Shown here one piece after another: positions 21,670 through 28,830 of a stretch of DNA of 44,276 bases. The notes under the pieces are model-generated. The model was not told where the DNA came from and searched no databases. It saw nothing but the letters and a program-made list of their open reading frames with translations. This DNA comes from Chloroflexota bacterium (GTDB taxonomy: Bacteria; Chloroflexota; Dehalococcoidia; Lucifugimonadales; JACPQL01), in the NCBI GenBank assembly GCA_016190445.1, contig JACPQL010000029.1:1-44276 (forward strand), read 5' to 3'. The position numbers were made by a program, and so were the translations under genes. Positions within the stretch are counted from its first letter, which is position 1. Every line of letters begins with the position of its first letter.

Positions 21670-23133
21670 ATGTCCGTGGACTTCACCCTGCTCCTGCCTG
21701 AGTTCCTGGTGGCCGGCCTGGCTTTCCTGGTGCTGACGGTGGACTTTTTTCTGCCTCCGCACCGGAGAAACGGAGTCACCGCGTCGGTGACGGCGGTCGG
21801 CATGGTCGGGTTGGCGCTCTTCTCCGCCCTCTTCCTCCAGGGCAAGTCCGACAGCCTCTACCAGGGCGTATTCCTGGTGGACAGCTTCTCCACCTTCTTC
21901 AAGGCCTTCTTCCTGGTGCTGGGCGCGGGTGTGGTCCTAATGTCTGTGGAGTTTGTGAGGAAGCACCTTACCCACCCCGGCGAGTTCTACGCACTCATTA
22001 CCCTCTCGGTGCTGGCGATGATGCTCATGGCCGCCGCGGGGGAGCTGCTGACGGCGTACATATCCCTGGAGCTTCTCAGCTTCACTCTGTACGTACTGGT
22101 GTCCTTTGCCCGGGAGGACCCTCGCTCCAACGAGGCGGGCACCAAGTACATTCTGCTGGGCGCTTTCTCCTCCGGGCTGCTGCTCTACGGCATCAGCCTG
22201 GTGTACGGGTCCCTGGGCACCACCCACTACCTGGACATCGCCACCCGTCTGTTCCCCAGCCAGATGGCCCCCACGACCCTCGCAGGCCTGGCACTGATCG
22301 TGGCTGGCCTGGGGTTCAAGATGGCCGCTGTCCCCTTTCACATGTGGGCCCCCGACATCTACGAGGGTGCTCCCACGCCGGTTACGGCGCACCTGGCGGT
22401 GGCCTCCAAGGCCGCCGTCTTCGCCCTGGTGCTGCGACTCTTCAGCCAGGCGTTCATCCCGGCCCTGGACCAGTGGCAGATTATCGTGGCCATACTGGCA
22501 GCCATCACCATGACAGTGGGGAACCTGGTGGCCATCACCCAGCACAACATCAAACGACTTCTGGCCTACTCCAGCATCGCCCAGGTGGGGTACCTGCTGG
22601 TGGGCGTCGCCGCGCTCTCCCACGCCGCCTCCAACGCCATCATCCTGCACCTGGCTGGCTACGCCTTCAGCAACCTGGCCGCCTTCATGGTGGTCATCGT
22701 CTACTTCAACCTCACAGGGAAAGAGGAGATCAAGGAGTTCGCCGGGCTGGGCCAGAGGCACCCGTTCGCTGCCATGGTCATGGCCGCCGCCCTTTTCTCC
22801 CTGGCGGGGCTCCCCTTCTTCGCCGGGTTCATCACCAAGTTCTATCTGTTCACCGCCGCAGCCCAGGCTGGGCTGCTGTGGTTGGCGGGCCTCGCCATTA
22901 CCAACAGCCTCATCTCCCTCTACTACTACCTGGTGGTCATCCGGCAGATGTACATCGAGAAGCCGGAGGATGCCGCGCCGCTGCGGGTGCCGGTGCTGTC
23001 CATGGGGGTGCTGGCGCTCCTGGTGGCGGGCGTCTTCTTTGTGGGGGTCTATCCGCGGCCACTGGTGGACGTCATCCAGAACGCCAGCGAGGTCATACTG
23101 CCCGCCGTCACGGCCCTGGCCGCAGGGAGGTAG
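21670..23133 (+). CDS. nuoN: NADH-quinone oxidoreductase subunit N
   Basis: A 487-residue antiporter-like subunit, the one nearest the quinone arm, with about 14 helices. SLELLSFTLYVLVSF carries the helix-5 glutamate. GFKMAAVPFHMWAPDIYEGA holds the helix-7 lysine, and KRLLAYSSIAQVGYLLVG is the NuoN/M signature. It is the last gene of the operon. No nuoE, nuoF or nuoG follows; the next 415 bases are palindromic repeats. Confidence 0.95.
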   Translation: MSVDFTLLLPEFLVAGLAFLVLTVDFFLPPHRRNGVTASVTAVGMVGLALFSALFLQGKSDSLYQGVFLVDSFSTFFKAFFLVLGAGVVLMSVEFVRKHLTHPGEFYALITLSVLAMMLMAAAGELLTAYISLELLSFTLYVLVSFAREDPRSNEAGTKYILLGAFSSGLLLYGISLVYGSLGTTHYLDIATRLFPSQMAPTTLAGLALIVAGLGFKMAAVPFHMWAPDIYEGAPTPVTAHLAVASKAAVFALVLRLFSQAFIPALDQWQIIVAILAAITMTVGNLVAITQHNIKRLLAYSSIAQVGYLLVGVAALSHAASNAIILHLAGYAFSNLAAFMVVIVYFNLTGKEEIKEFAGLGQRHPFAAMVMAAALFSLAGLPFFAGFITKFYLFTAAAQAGLLWLAGLAITNSLISLYYYLVVIRQMYIEKPEDAAPLRVPVLSMGVLALLVAGVFFVGVYPRPLVDVIQNASEVILPAVTALAAGR

Positions 23134-23214
23134 GCGGGCGTGGCGAGCACCACACCCATGCCTCCCCAGATTCCTCCTCGTACTTCCGGGGAAAGAGTCG
23201 TCAGAATGACAGTT

Positions 23215-23300
23215 TATCCAAGGGCAGGTTTGCCAACCTGCCTTGCCACCGCACCCTCAGGGAGCATTCGGACGGTCGGGTTAGGAAACCCGACCTACAG
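23215..23300. repeat. Two tandem palindromic repeats behind nuoN
   Basis: Two hairpins in a row: one formed by GGCAGGTT/AACCTGCC (about 23222-23243) and one by GTCGGGTT/AAACCCGAC (about 23273-23293). The second recurs at 26818-26845. Either could slow or end nuo transcription, but no T-tract follows. Confidence 0.6.
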
Positions 23301-23307
23301 TTCTACT

Positions 23308-23382
23308 GGTAGGGTGGGTGCAGCGCAGCGGAACCCACCAGCCGCACATCGCAACCAAAAGGTGGGTTTCACCCACCCTACG
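23308..23382. repeat. Palindromic repeat GTAGGGTGGGT...ACCCACCCTAC, copy 1
   Basis: About 75 bases with outer arms TAGGGTGGGT/ACCCACCCTA and inner arms GGAACCCACC/GGTGGGTTTC. A second, slightly decayed copy in the same orientation is at 24689-24762. The pair flanks the ketopantoate-reductase-like gene. Confidence 0.7.
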
Positions 23383-23390
23383 GGACTGGT

Positions 23391-23555
23391 GCTAAGAGTC
23401 TATCCTAAAACCCTCACGCCCTGTGTCCCCCTCTCCCTTGCCAAGGGAGAGGGGGAAGAGGACTGTATCTGGGGGGACACCCCCAGACCCTCGGCAGAGG
23501 GGGCTTTGCCCCCTCTGCAGTCCCCCAGAGGCCGTTTTGAGATAGTTTCTAAGAC
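23391..23555. repeat. Composite multi-hairpin element, copy 1
   Basis: Three strong stem-loops: CTCTCCCTTG/CAAGGGAGAG, TCTGGGGG/CCCCCAGA, and GCAGAGGGGGC/GCCCCCTCTGC. The ends (about CTAAGAGTCTATCCTAAAAC and its imperfect inverse near 23553) look like terminal inverted repeats. The same hairpins in inverted order occur at 44134-44276. The far end runs into the 3' end of the neighbouring minus-strand gene (stop near 23549). Confidence 0.6.
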
Positions 23556-24583
23556 GTCGGCAGTAGCTCCAGATTGGACAGGCCGGGCTTCAGCTTTCCC
23601 TGCTCTATCTGCTTCAGGACGAAGGTCAACGCCTCACTCGCAGGTGTTGGTACCTTGGCCTCTCGTCCCTTCTTCACCACGAGCCCGTTGAGGTACTCTA
23701 TCTCAGTCAGGCGCCCCTTCATGATGTCCTGCTGGACCATGGTGCGTGCTCCTCTGCCCACAAGGGAAAAGACCTTTAGGATCAGCTTCTGAAACACCTC
23801 ATCGGATAGACCCAGGAAGTCCTCCGCCTTCAATCCGAAGATAGGTTCCAACTTGTACCCCAGGGCGGAGCCCACTTGCGCGGTCTCTCTACCCAGCTTG
23901 CAGCACAGGCCCAGGACCAGGGGGTTTTCCAGTATCACCTGTTGCGAGGCGTCCAGGGCTGCCCTGACTGTGGAGCCCATGGTGTTGTATACCAGCTTGC
24001 TCCATTTCGCTCCCCATATGTTGGTGCTGATCTCTATGTTGCCGACAGCACCGAGGATTTGCGCCACTTCCCGAAGGCGAGGGGTGATGGTGCCGTCGAG
24101 CTCGCCGAGGACGAAGTTTGTCCCGGCATGGTCTGTGTTGCGCTTGACCAGCCCCGGTTCGAACACCTCCGCGGACAGCTCGAAGGCACAGGCTATATCT
24201 CGCTCGCGGCCAATGATGGGGGCGATCCACTCGTCGTTCAGGCTGTTCTGCACTGAGACAAGCACCCCGTCTGGCTTCAGGTATGGCTTGATAAACTCCG
24301 CCATCCAGCAGGTGTCGTACGACTTCACTGCAAGAAAGACGATGTCTAGCGGCGGCTGCCGGGCACATCGCTCCAGGTCCTTCATCTCTGCGAGGTGAAA
24401 GACCCGCACCGGCGTAACGAACTCCTGCTGTTTGATGGTGACGCGCACCCCGTGGGCCTTCATTGCCTCCACATGGGCTGGCCACTGGTCAATGAGCACC
24501 ACGTTGTGTCCTGCTCTGGTGAGGTCCGCCCCGATGCTGCTCCCTATGGCGCCTGTGCCCAAAACGGCTATGTTTTTTGCCAT
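23549..24583 (-). CDS. Ketopantoate reductase (ApbA/PanE) family oxidoreductase
   Basis: A 344-residue NADP-dependent reductase. The Rossmann domain (about 1-185) begins with VLGTGAIGSSIGADLTRAGH, and the all-helical C-terminal domain (about 190-330) has the family motif WGAKWSKLVYNTMGS with the catalytic lysine. Authentic PanE makes pantoate for CoA synthesis. Longer paralogues like this one are abundant in environmental Chloroflexota and may act on other 2-oxo acids, so the substrate is not assigned. ATG 24583 is chosen because GGAGGAGG stands just before it. A perfect TATAAT (24621-24616, minus) lies upstream with no clear -35. The 3' end abuts the composite hairpin element. Confidence 0.85.
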   Translation of the reverse strand: MAKNIAVLGTGAIGSSIGADLTRAGHNVVLIDQWPAHVEAMKAHGVRVTIKQQEFVTPVRVFHLAEMKDLERCARQPPLDIVFLAVKSYDTCWMAEFIKPYLKPDGVLVSVQNSLNDEWIAPIIGRERDIACAFELSAEVFEPGLVKRNTDHAGTNFVLGELDGTITPRLREVAQILGAVGNIEISTNIWGAKWSKLVYNTMGSTVRAALDASQQVILENPLVLGLCCKLGRETAQVGSALGYKLEPIFGLKAEDFLGLSDEVFQKLILKVFSLVGRGARTMVQQDIMKGRLTEIEYLNGLVVKKGREAKVPTPASEALTFVLKQIEQGKLKPGLSNLELLPTS

Positions 24584-24688
24584 GCCTCCTCCTTCCATCT
24601 GGAGTGCCGCCGTTGATTATAGTGATCTGTCAGTCCTTAGGATATTGGCCAAAGGGGCCAGCCGTTTTCCTTCGGCAGCGAACTGGCA

Positions 24689-24762
24689 GGGTGAGTGTAG
24701 CATAGCGGAACCCACCCCCCCGCACACCGCAACCAGGAGGTGGGTTTCACCCACCCTACAAC
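24689..24762. repeat. Palindromic repeat GTAGGGTGGGT...ACCCACCCTAC, copy 2
   Basis: Second copy of the repeat at 23308-23382, same orientation, with the inner GGAACCCACC/GGTGGGTTTC arms intact and the left outer arm decayed. The rest of the 238-base gap between the flanking genes shows nothing else apart from the -10-like box near 24616. Confidence 0.65.
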
Positions 24763-24821
24763 TGCCTGGCGGCCAGACCAAGTCGATACGGTACAGCCCG
24801 TTACATGCTACACAGTGTCAA

Positions 24822-25589
24822 TTACGCTGGCTGAAGGATGACCATGCTTGCGTTCAAGAACGTGGTCAGGAGAAATTGGATATCTCTCAAGAGTTCTGGG
24901 CGGTCGACACTTGTCCTAAACTGCGGGACTAGCGTAGTGAGTTCCTCTGCCCTCACAATTCCAGTGAGATCTTCTCTCAATCGCTCCAGATATGAGCGAG
25001 TGATTTCTGGAATGTTTCTCGTCTCAATTCTACGGCGAACGTCTGCCAGCAAATGTTCTGACGAAAAGTCCGCATCTAACTCCTCGGGAGGCTCCGTGGT
25101 GTTCCATTTGGGCCTGTGTGGATCTGCAAAAGTGACATAGTGCTGCCCGTAGTCCTTCAAATAGGGCAACCTCTCCAAGGAAATCCAGGCGCTGCGGGCA
25201 TCTACTTCATCTGCTAAGAAAGCCTGGTTGAACGCGCCAGCGGAGGTAAACAGCGGTGCGGCGTAGAAGACGTCTCGTGTAACGTTCGTTGCCAATCTCT
25301 TGAGTAGGTTGTGCTGCTTGGACCGGCGCAGCGATGTGATTTCGACCCGATAATACGGACGGCCATAAAACTGCCAGAGCTTGGCATTGCTTCGAATCAG
25401 ATAGTCGCTCAGCTTAAACTGAAAGAACACGGGCATGCCAGGGTAGTCGAGCTTGAGATCGAAGCCTCCTTGTTGCCCCTCGGACAGCAGTGAGGGCAAT
25501 ACTGGAGCCGACCTTATGCCAGGGAGGTTTTTCAGAAAGCTATAAGTGAATGCGAATCCATATGAGAACTCCGAGAAAGCTGCCCGCAT
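24822..25589 (-). CDS. Unknown protein, possible PD-(D/E)XK-like nuclease fold
   Basis: A 255-residue protein of no family I can name. GAGGA lies 6 bases before the ATG at 25589; the frame is open upstream to 25664 without conserved-looking sequence. The N-terminal half has Glu7 in a helix (SEFSYGF), Asp44 in GGFDLKLDY and Gln57-x-Lys59 in FFQFKLS. This spacing resembles the E...D...(E/Q)xK core of PD-(D/E)XK nucleases, in particular the QxK type. The C-terminal half is helical and charged. Base composition is lower in G+C than the surroundings (28 of 60 on one line, against about 65% in nuo), consistent with transfer. The nuclease reading is an inference from motif spacing alone. Confidence 0.7.
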   Translation of the reverse strand: MRAAFSEFSYGFAFTYSFLKNLPGIRSAPVLPSLLSEGQQGGFDLKLDYPGMPVFFQFKLSDYLIRSNAKLWQFYGRPYYRVEITSLRRSKQHNLLKRLATNVTRDVFYAAPLFTSAGAFNQAFLADEVDARSAWISLERLPYLKDYGQHYVTFADPHRPKWNTTEPPEELDADFSSEHLLADVRRRIETRNIPEITRSYLERLREDLTGIVRAEELTTLVPQFRTSVDRPELLRDIQFLLTTFLNASMVILQPA

Positions 25590-25718
25590 GGTTGTCCTCT
25601 TTTGTCGAGCCTTGGTCTCAATCTGTAGTCGAGATGTCCAAAGCTTCCCAACGACCAGTCGCAACGGGTAACCCCAGTCAGCAAGAGCGTAACCGCTTTG
25701 TGCGTCAAAGTCGAGCCA

Positions 25719-26714
25719 TTACACCAGCCTGTTTTGGCGCTCCCCCGCGTAGAAGGCGCGGATGTTGCCCACTGTGGTATCGGCGATGTTGTGCCGGGCC
25801 TCGGAGGTGTAGAAGCTCATGTGAGGGGTGAGGACCACGTTGTCCAAGGCCAGAAGGCGGTGGTGCAGCTCCACCAGTTTTCTCTCCTCCGGCGGCAGCC
25901 CCGTGGGGTCGTGGGGCAGATCCTCCCCCTCGTAGACGTCCAGTCCCGCGCCTCCCAGGTGGCCCGACTCCAGCGCCTCCACCAGCGCCCCGGTGTCCAC
26001 CACGGCCCCCCGGGCGGTGTTGATGAGGAGCGCCCCCTGGCGCATAGTCCGCAGTGCCCAATGGTTGATGAGGTGGCGCGTCTCAGGCGTGAGGGGGCAG
26101 TGGAGGGTCACCACGTGGGAGGCACGCAGCAGCTCCTCCAGGGAGACGTGGCGGAACCCCATCTTGCGGGCCAGGGCCTCGTCTGGTTGGCGGCGGCTCA
26201 CCAGCACCTCCATGCCAAACCCTCGCCCCAGCCGGGCCACCCTGCGGCCTATGGTGCCCAGGCCCACCACGCCCAGGGTCTTCTCTTCCAGGTCCATCCC
26301 TAGCAGGTCGTGGAAGGCGTAGTCGCCGTGACGGGTGCGGTCCCAGGCCCGGTGCAGATGGTGGCAGAGGGCCAGGATAAGGGCGAAGGTGCCCTCCGCG
26401 ACTGCCGTGGCCTGGGCCTCGCCGGGGACATAGCACACCGCCAATCCCCGCGACCGGCACGCCTCCAGGTCAATCTGGTCGTAGCCGGTGGTGCGGGCCG
26501 CCACCAGCTTCAGGTCGGGCAGGCGGTCCAGCACGGCGGCGTCCACCCTGGAGTGCAGCTCGCCGCAGACCACCTCCACCCCCGCCGTGTGGGGCAGACT
26601 CTCTGCTGCCAGTGACTCAGGGAAGCAGGCCACGCCCAGGTCCTCCAGGCGCTCCTGGAGGTAGGGGCCGAGCCAGTCGTCGGTCTCGAAGCACAGCACT
26701 CTCGGTATGGCCAT
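25719..26714 (-). CDS. D-isomer-specific 2-hydroxyacid dehydrogenase
   Basis: A 331-residue NAD-dependent dehydrogenase of the D-lactate/phosphoglycerate dehydrogenase superfamily. It has the nucleotide-binding GVVGLGTIGRRVARLGRGFG at about 150-170 and the catalytic arginine in NTARGAVVDTGALVEAL. The glutamate follows in GAGLDVYEGEDLP and the catalytic histidine in LTPHMSFYTSEA. The DLLGMDLEEKT lead-in and TTGYDQIDLEACRSRGLAV resemble D-lactate/2-hydroxyisocaproate dehydrogenases more than SerA; there is no ACT domain. The substrate is unknown. ATG 26714 is used; the frame is open to 26792 but that part overlaps the likely promoter. Confidence 0.88.
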   Translation of the reverse strand: MAIPRVLCFETDDWLGPYLQERLEDLGVACFPESLAAESLPHTAGVEVVCGELHSRVDAAVLDRLPDLKLVAARTTGYDQIDLEACRSRGLAVCYVPGEAQATAVAEGTFALILALCHHLHRAWDRTRHGDYAFHDLLGMDLEEKTLGVVGLGTIGRRVARLGRGFGMEVLVSRRQPDEALARKMGFRHVSLEELLRASHVVTLHCPLTPETRHLINHWALRTMRQGALLINTARGAVVDTGALVEALESGHLGGAGLDVYEGEDLPHDPTGLPPEERKLVELHHRLLALDNVVLTPHMSFYTSEARHNIADTTVGNIRAFYAGERQNRLV

Positions 26715-26723
26715 GGCGGGCCT

Positions 26724-26752
26724 ATGGTAAGGCGTGGCTGGTCGCCAGGCAA
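26724..26752 (-). promoter_or_regulatory. Promoter of the 2-hydroxyacid dehydrogenase gene
   Basis: Minus-strand TTGCCT (26752-26747), 17 bases, TACCAT (26729-26724). The start would fall near 26717, making the mRNA nearly leaderless with respect to ATG 26714. This is moderate evidence only. Confidence 0.4.
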
Positions 26753-26777
26753 CCCAAGAATAGCGATTGACCCTTGT

Positions 26778-26846
26778 AGGGCATCCCGACATGTCGGGAC
26801 GAACCTGCCGGCGGGGGACGGTCGGGTTGGGAAACCCGACCTACGG
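26778..26846. repeat. Two palindromic repeats
   Basis: CATCCCGACATGTCGGGACG (about 26784-26803) is a near-perfect palindrome. It is followed by a second copy of the GTCGGGTT/AAACCCGAC hairpin also seen behind nuoN. They lie between divergent genes, upstream of the csoR promoter. Confidence 0.6.
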
Positions 26847-26880
26847 ATTGAATCGCTGTTTTCGGGATGCAATCCAAGCC

Positions 26881-26938
26881 TTGACAAGGGAATAGGGCAG
26901 GGGGTAGGATATGCCCATGCCCCCCAGGGGGATATTCT
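26881..26938 (+). promoter_or_regulatory. csoR promoter with CsoR-type operator
   Basis: TTGACA (26881-26886), an 18-base spacer and TAGGAT (26905-26910). Directly at and after the -10 is a GC-tract pseudo-palindrome, ATGCCCCCCAGGGGGATAT (about 26917-26935), which resembles the C-tract/G-tract operators described for copper-sensing CsoR proteins. Placement over the transcription start suits autorepression. The operator call is inference from pattern and neighbour. Confidence 0.6.
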
Positions 26939-26951
26939 TGGGGAGGGCGTC

Positions 26952-27260
26952 ATGCCGCAGCGTACCGACCGAGCACAGCAGGTATACATCGAGCCGGTCC
27001 TGGAGCGTGACCTACAGGACCGGCTGAGCCGCATCGAGGGGCACGTGCGAGGCATCAAGAAGATGTTGGAGGAGCACCGGGACTGCGACGAAATCCTGAC
27101 CCAGGTGGCGGGTGTGAAGGCGGCGGTGAGCCAGGTGGCCATCCTGCTCCTGGAGGGGCACCTGGAGACGTGCGTGGCGGACGCGCTGCGCGCTGGGGCC
27201 GGTGAGGGGCCGGTGGCACGGTTCCGGGACAGCCTCTCCCGGGTGCTCAAGCAAAGCTAG
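26952..27260 (+). CDS. csoR: CsoR-type metal-sensing repressor (DUF156)
   Basis: A 102-residue all-helical repressor. RLSRIEGHVRGIKKML is the family N-terminal helix. The Cu(I) fingerprint is complete: Cys in RDCDEIL, then His 25 residues later and Cys a further 4 on, in GHLETCV, the same spacing as Cys36/His61/Cys65 of M. tuberculosis CsoR. The family binds DNA as the apo form and lets go when copper binds. ATG 26952 is preceded by GGGGAGGG; the frame is open far upstream but across the promoter. It is followed after 105 bases by a MerA-like flavoprotein on the same strand, its probable regulated partner. An FrmR/RcnR assignment is less likely because of the C-H-C pattern. Confidence 0.88.
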   Translation: MPQRTDRAQQVYIEPVLERDLQDRLSRIEGHVRGIKKMLEEHRDCDEILTQVAGVKAAVSQVAILLLEGHLETCVADALRAGAGEGPVARFRDSLSRVLKQS

Positions 27261-27268
27261 TCAAAAGG

Positions 27269-27297
27269 GGCCGACCTTCGCAGGTGGAGATCGGCCT
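27269..27297 (+). terminator. Stem-loop between csoR and the MerA-like gene
   Basis: GGCCGA...TCGGCC arms with an inner CCT/AGG pairing, followed by TTCCTT. The T-run is weak, so this could be an inefficient terminator, an mRNA-processing site, or nothing. A second C-tract/G-tract patch (CCCC/CGGGG, about 27317-27332) follows. Confidence 0.35.
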
Positions 27298-27365
27298 TCC
27301 TTGTGGGCCTGGATCATCCCCATGCGGGGGAGGGGCATAAGGTGGCGAAACAGCGGAGGAACGAG

Positions 27366-28826
27366 ATGGAGGACTACGACCTGATTATCATCGGCGGGGG
27401 AGCGGCGGCCTTTGCTGCGGCCACTAAGGCGTCGGACTTGGGCAAGAAGGCCCTCATGATCAACGAGGGTCTCCCTCTTGGGGGCACGTGCGTCAACGTA
27501 GGCTGCATGCCGAGCAAGCGCCTGCTGACAGTGGGCGACGACCTCTACTACCCCCAGCACCCCAAGTTTGCCGCACTGAAGAACGGGCACGGCCCGCGTT
27601 TCGACCCTTCGACCTCGCTCAGGGCAAGCTTCGCTGCCGCCATCCGAGAGAAGAATGAGATGGTTGCCCAGGCTCGGCGGACCAACTACATCAACGTCCT
27701 GGAACACCTGGACGGCGTCTCGCTGGTCGAGGCAAGAGCCCGGTTTGTGGCGCCCAACCAGGTGGAGGCCGGCGGCAAGGTGTACGAAGGAGAAAAGATA
27801 ATCATCGCCACCGGCTCCTCTACGAAGCCGTTGGCTGTGCCTGGCATGGGGGAGATCCGGTGGCTCAACAATGTCATGGCTATGGAGCTGCAGGAGCTTC
27901 CCAGGTCCATGATTGTGATCGGTGGCGGCCCCCTAGGGTTAGAGTTCGCCCAGATGTTTGCCCACTTCGGGACCCAGGTCACGGTGCTGGAGGCGATGGA
28001 CCAGATTCTGCCCAGGCATGAGCCGGAGATCGCCGCTGAGATCCAGCGTTGCCTGGAAACGGAGGGCATCAGGTTTCGAGTCGGCGCCACCATCGACAGA
28101 GTAGAGGAGCGGGATGGGAAGAAGGTGGTGACGGTCCGGGGTGGTAAAGGAGTGCAGCGGCGGCGCTCGCTGGCAACCAGCGTAGAAGAGTTGACCAGCG
28201 ACGAGCTGCTCTTGGCCGCTGGTGTCCATGCGAACACCGGTGACCTAGACCTCGAAAAGGCCGGCGTCAAGGCCAACAAGAATGGCTTCATCCAGGTCAA
28301 CCAGTACTACCAGACCGACAACCCGAACGTCTTCGCTGCGGGCGACTGTGTAGGGAAGATGGCCCTGGAGACGGTCGCCGCCAAGGAGGGCGCCTTGGCC
28401 GCAGAGAACGCGCTGACGGTGCCGACGCGGACACTGAACTACGACCATGTTCCCCACGCCGTGTTCACCAATCCCCAGGTGGCATCGGTTGGCGTGACCG
28501 AAGCCGAGGAGATGCGCCGGTTTGGCGCCTGCGCCTGCCGCACCATCCGAATGGACGTGGTGCCCAAGGCCCTAACTGTCAACGAGGACCGGGGGGTATT
28601 CAAGATGGTCATCCATCCACGAAGCTCGAAGGTGCTGGGAGTCCACATCGTATCGCCGCACGCGGCTGACCTGATCCATGCCGCCACCTTCGCCGTGAAA
28701 CACGGACTCACCGTGGACGATGTGATCGATACCATCTTCGTCTTTCCCACGCTCAGCGAAGGGATCAAGCGGGTGGCCCAGGCCTTCACCCGGGACGTAT
28801 CTCAGATGAGTTGCTGTGTGGAGTAG
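27366..28826 (+). CDS. MerA-like flavoprotein disulfide reductase
   Basis: A 486-residue FAD- and NAD(P)H-dependent enzyme of the dihydrolipoamide dehydrogenase/mercuric reductase family. FAD motif [16 protein letters not shown]; redox-active pair Cys42/Cys47 in [15 protein letters not shown]; second Rossmann motif [22 protein letters not shown]-ribityl motif VFAAGDC. The C-terminus ends QMSCCVE, so the vicinal Cys-Cys that hands Hg(II) to the active site in MerA is present. The N-terminal heavy-metal domain is absent. The two tyrosines of the Tn501 MerA site appear replaced ([18 protein letters not shown]). Residues about 78-90 ([11 protein letters not shown]) come from a translated palindromic repeat. 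A GGAGGA site precedes ATG 27366. Probably co-regulated by CsoR. True mercuric reductase activity is uncertain. Confidence 0.82.
   Translation: MEDYDLIIIGGGAAAFAAATKASDLGKKALMINEGLPLGGTCVNVGCMPSKRLLTVGDDLYYPQHPKFAALKNGHGPRFDPSTSLRASFAAAIREKNEMVAQARRTNYINVLEHLDGVSLVEARARFVAPNQVEAGGKVYEGEKIIIATGSSTKPLAVPGMGEIRWLNNVMAMELQELPRSMIVIGGGPLGLEFAQMFAHFGTQVTVLEAMDQILPRHEPEIAAEIQRCLETEGIRFRVGATIDRVEERDGKKVVTVRGGKGVQRRRSLATSVEELTSDELLLAAGVHANTGDLDLEKAGVKANKNGFIQVNQYYQTDNPNVFAAGDCVGKMALETVAAKEGALAAENALTVPTRTLNYDHVPHAVFTNPQVASVGVTEAEEMRRFGACACRTIRMDVVPKALTVNEDRGVFKMVIHPRSSKVLGVHIVSPHAADLIHAATFAVKHGLTVDDVIDTIFVFPTLSEGIKRVAQAFTRDVSQMSCCVE
27597..27634. repeat. TTCGAC-type palindromic repeat inside a coding region
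   Basis: CCCTTCGACCTCGCTCAGGG matches the core of the intergenic hairpin repeats (for example TCCTGAGCTTGTCGAAGGA at 44027-44045, read on the other strand). It is inserted in frame in the MerA-like gene and translated as [11 protein letters not shown]. Confidence 0.65.
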
Positions 28827-28830
28827 CCTC

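Noticed and set aside
23134-23555. CRISPR array behind nuoN
   Set aside because: Several palindromes occur, but they are different families, without regular spacing or repeated units of equal length. No CRISPR array or cas gene was seen in the window.
23140-23691. A 183-codon open frame after nuoN
   Set aside because: It is made of translated palindromic repeats and antisense of the ketopantoate-reductase-like gene, without any domain.
26724-26951. Upstream extension of the csoR reading frame
   Set aside because: The extension reads through palindromic repeats and the promoter; CsoR proteins have about 100 residues and ATG 26952 has a strong ribosome site.
27366-28826. Calling the flavoprotein dihydrolipoamide dehydrogenase
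   Set aside because: The terminal Cys-Cys and the [10 protein letters not shown] site fit MerA better and no 2-oxo-acid dehydrogenase genes are near; FVFPTLSEG is nevertheless Lpd-like, so the call is kept at MerA-like.
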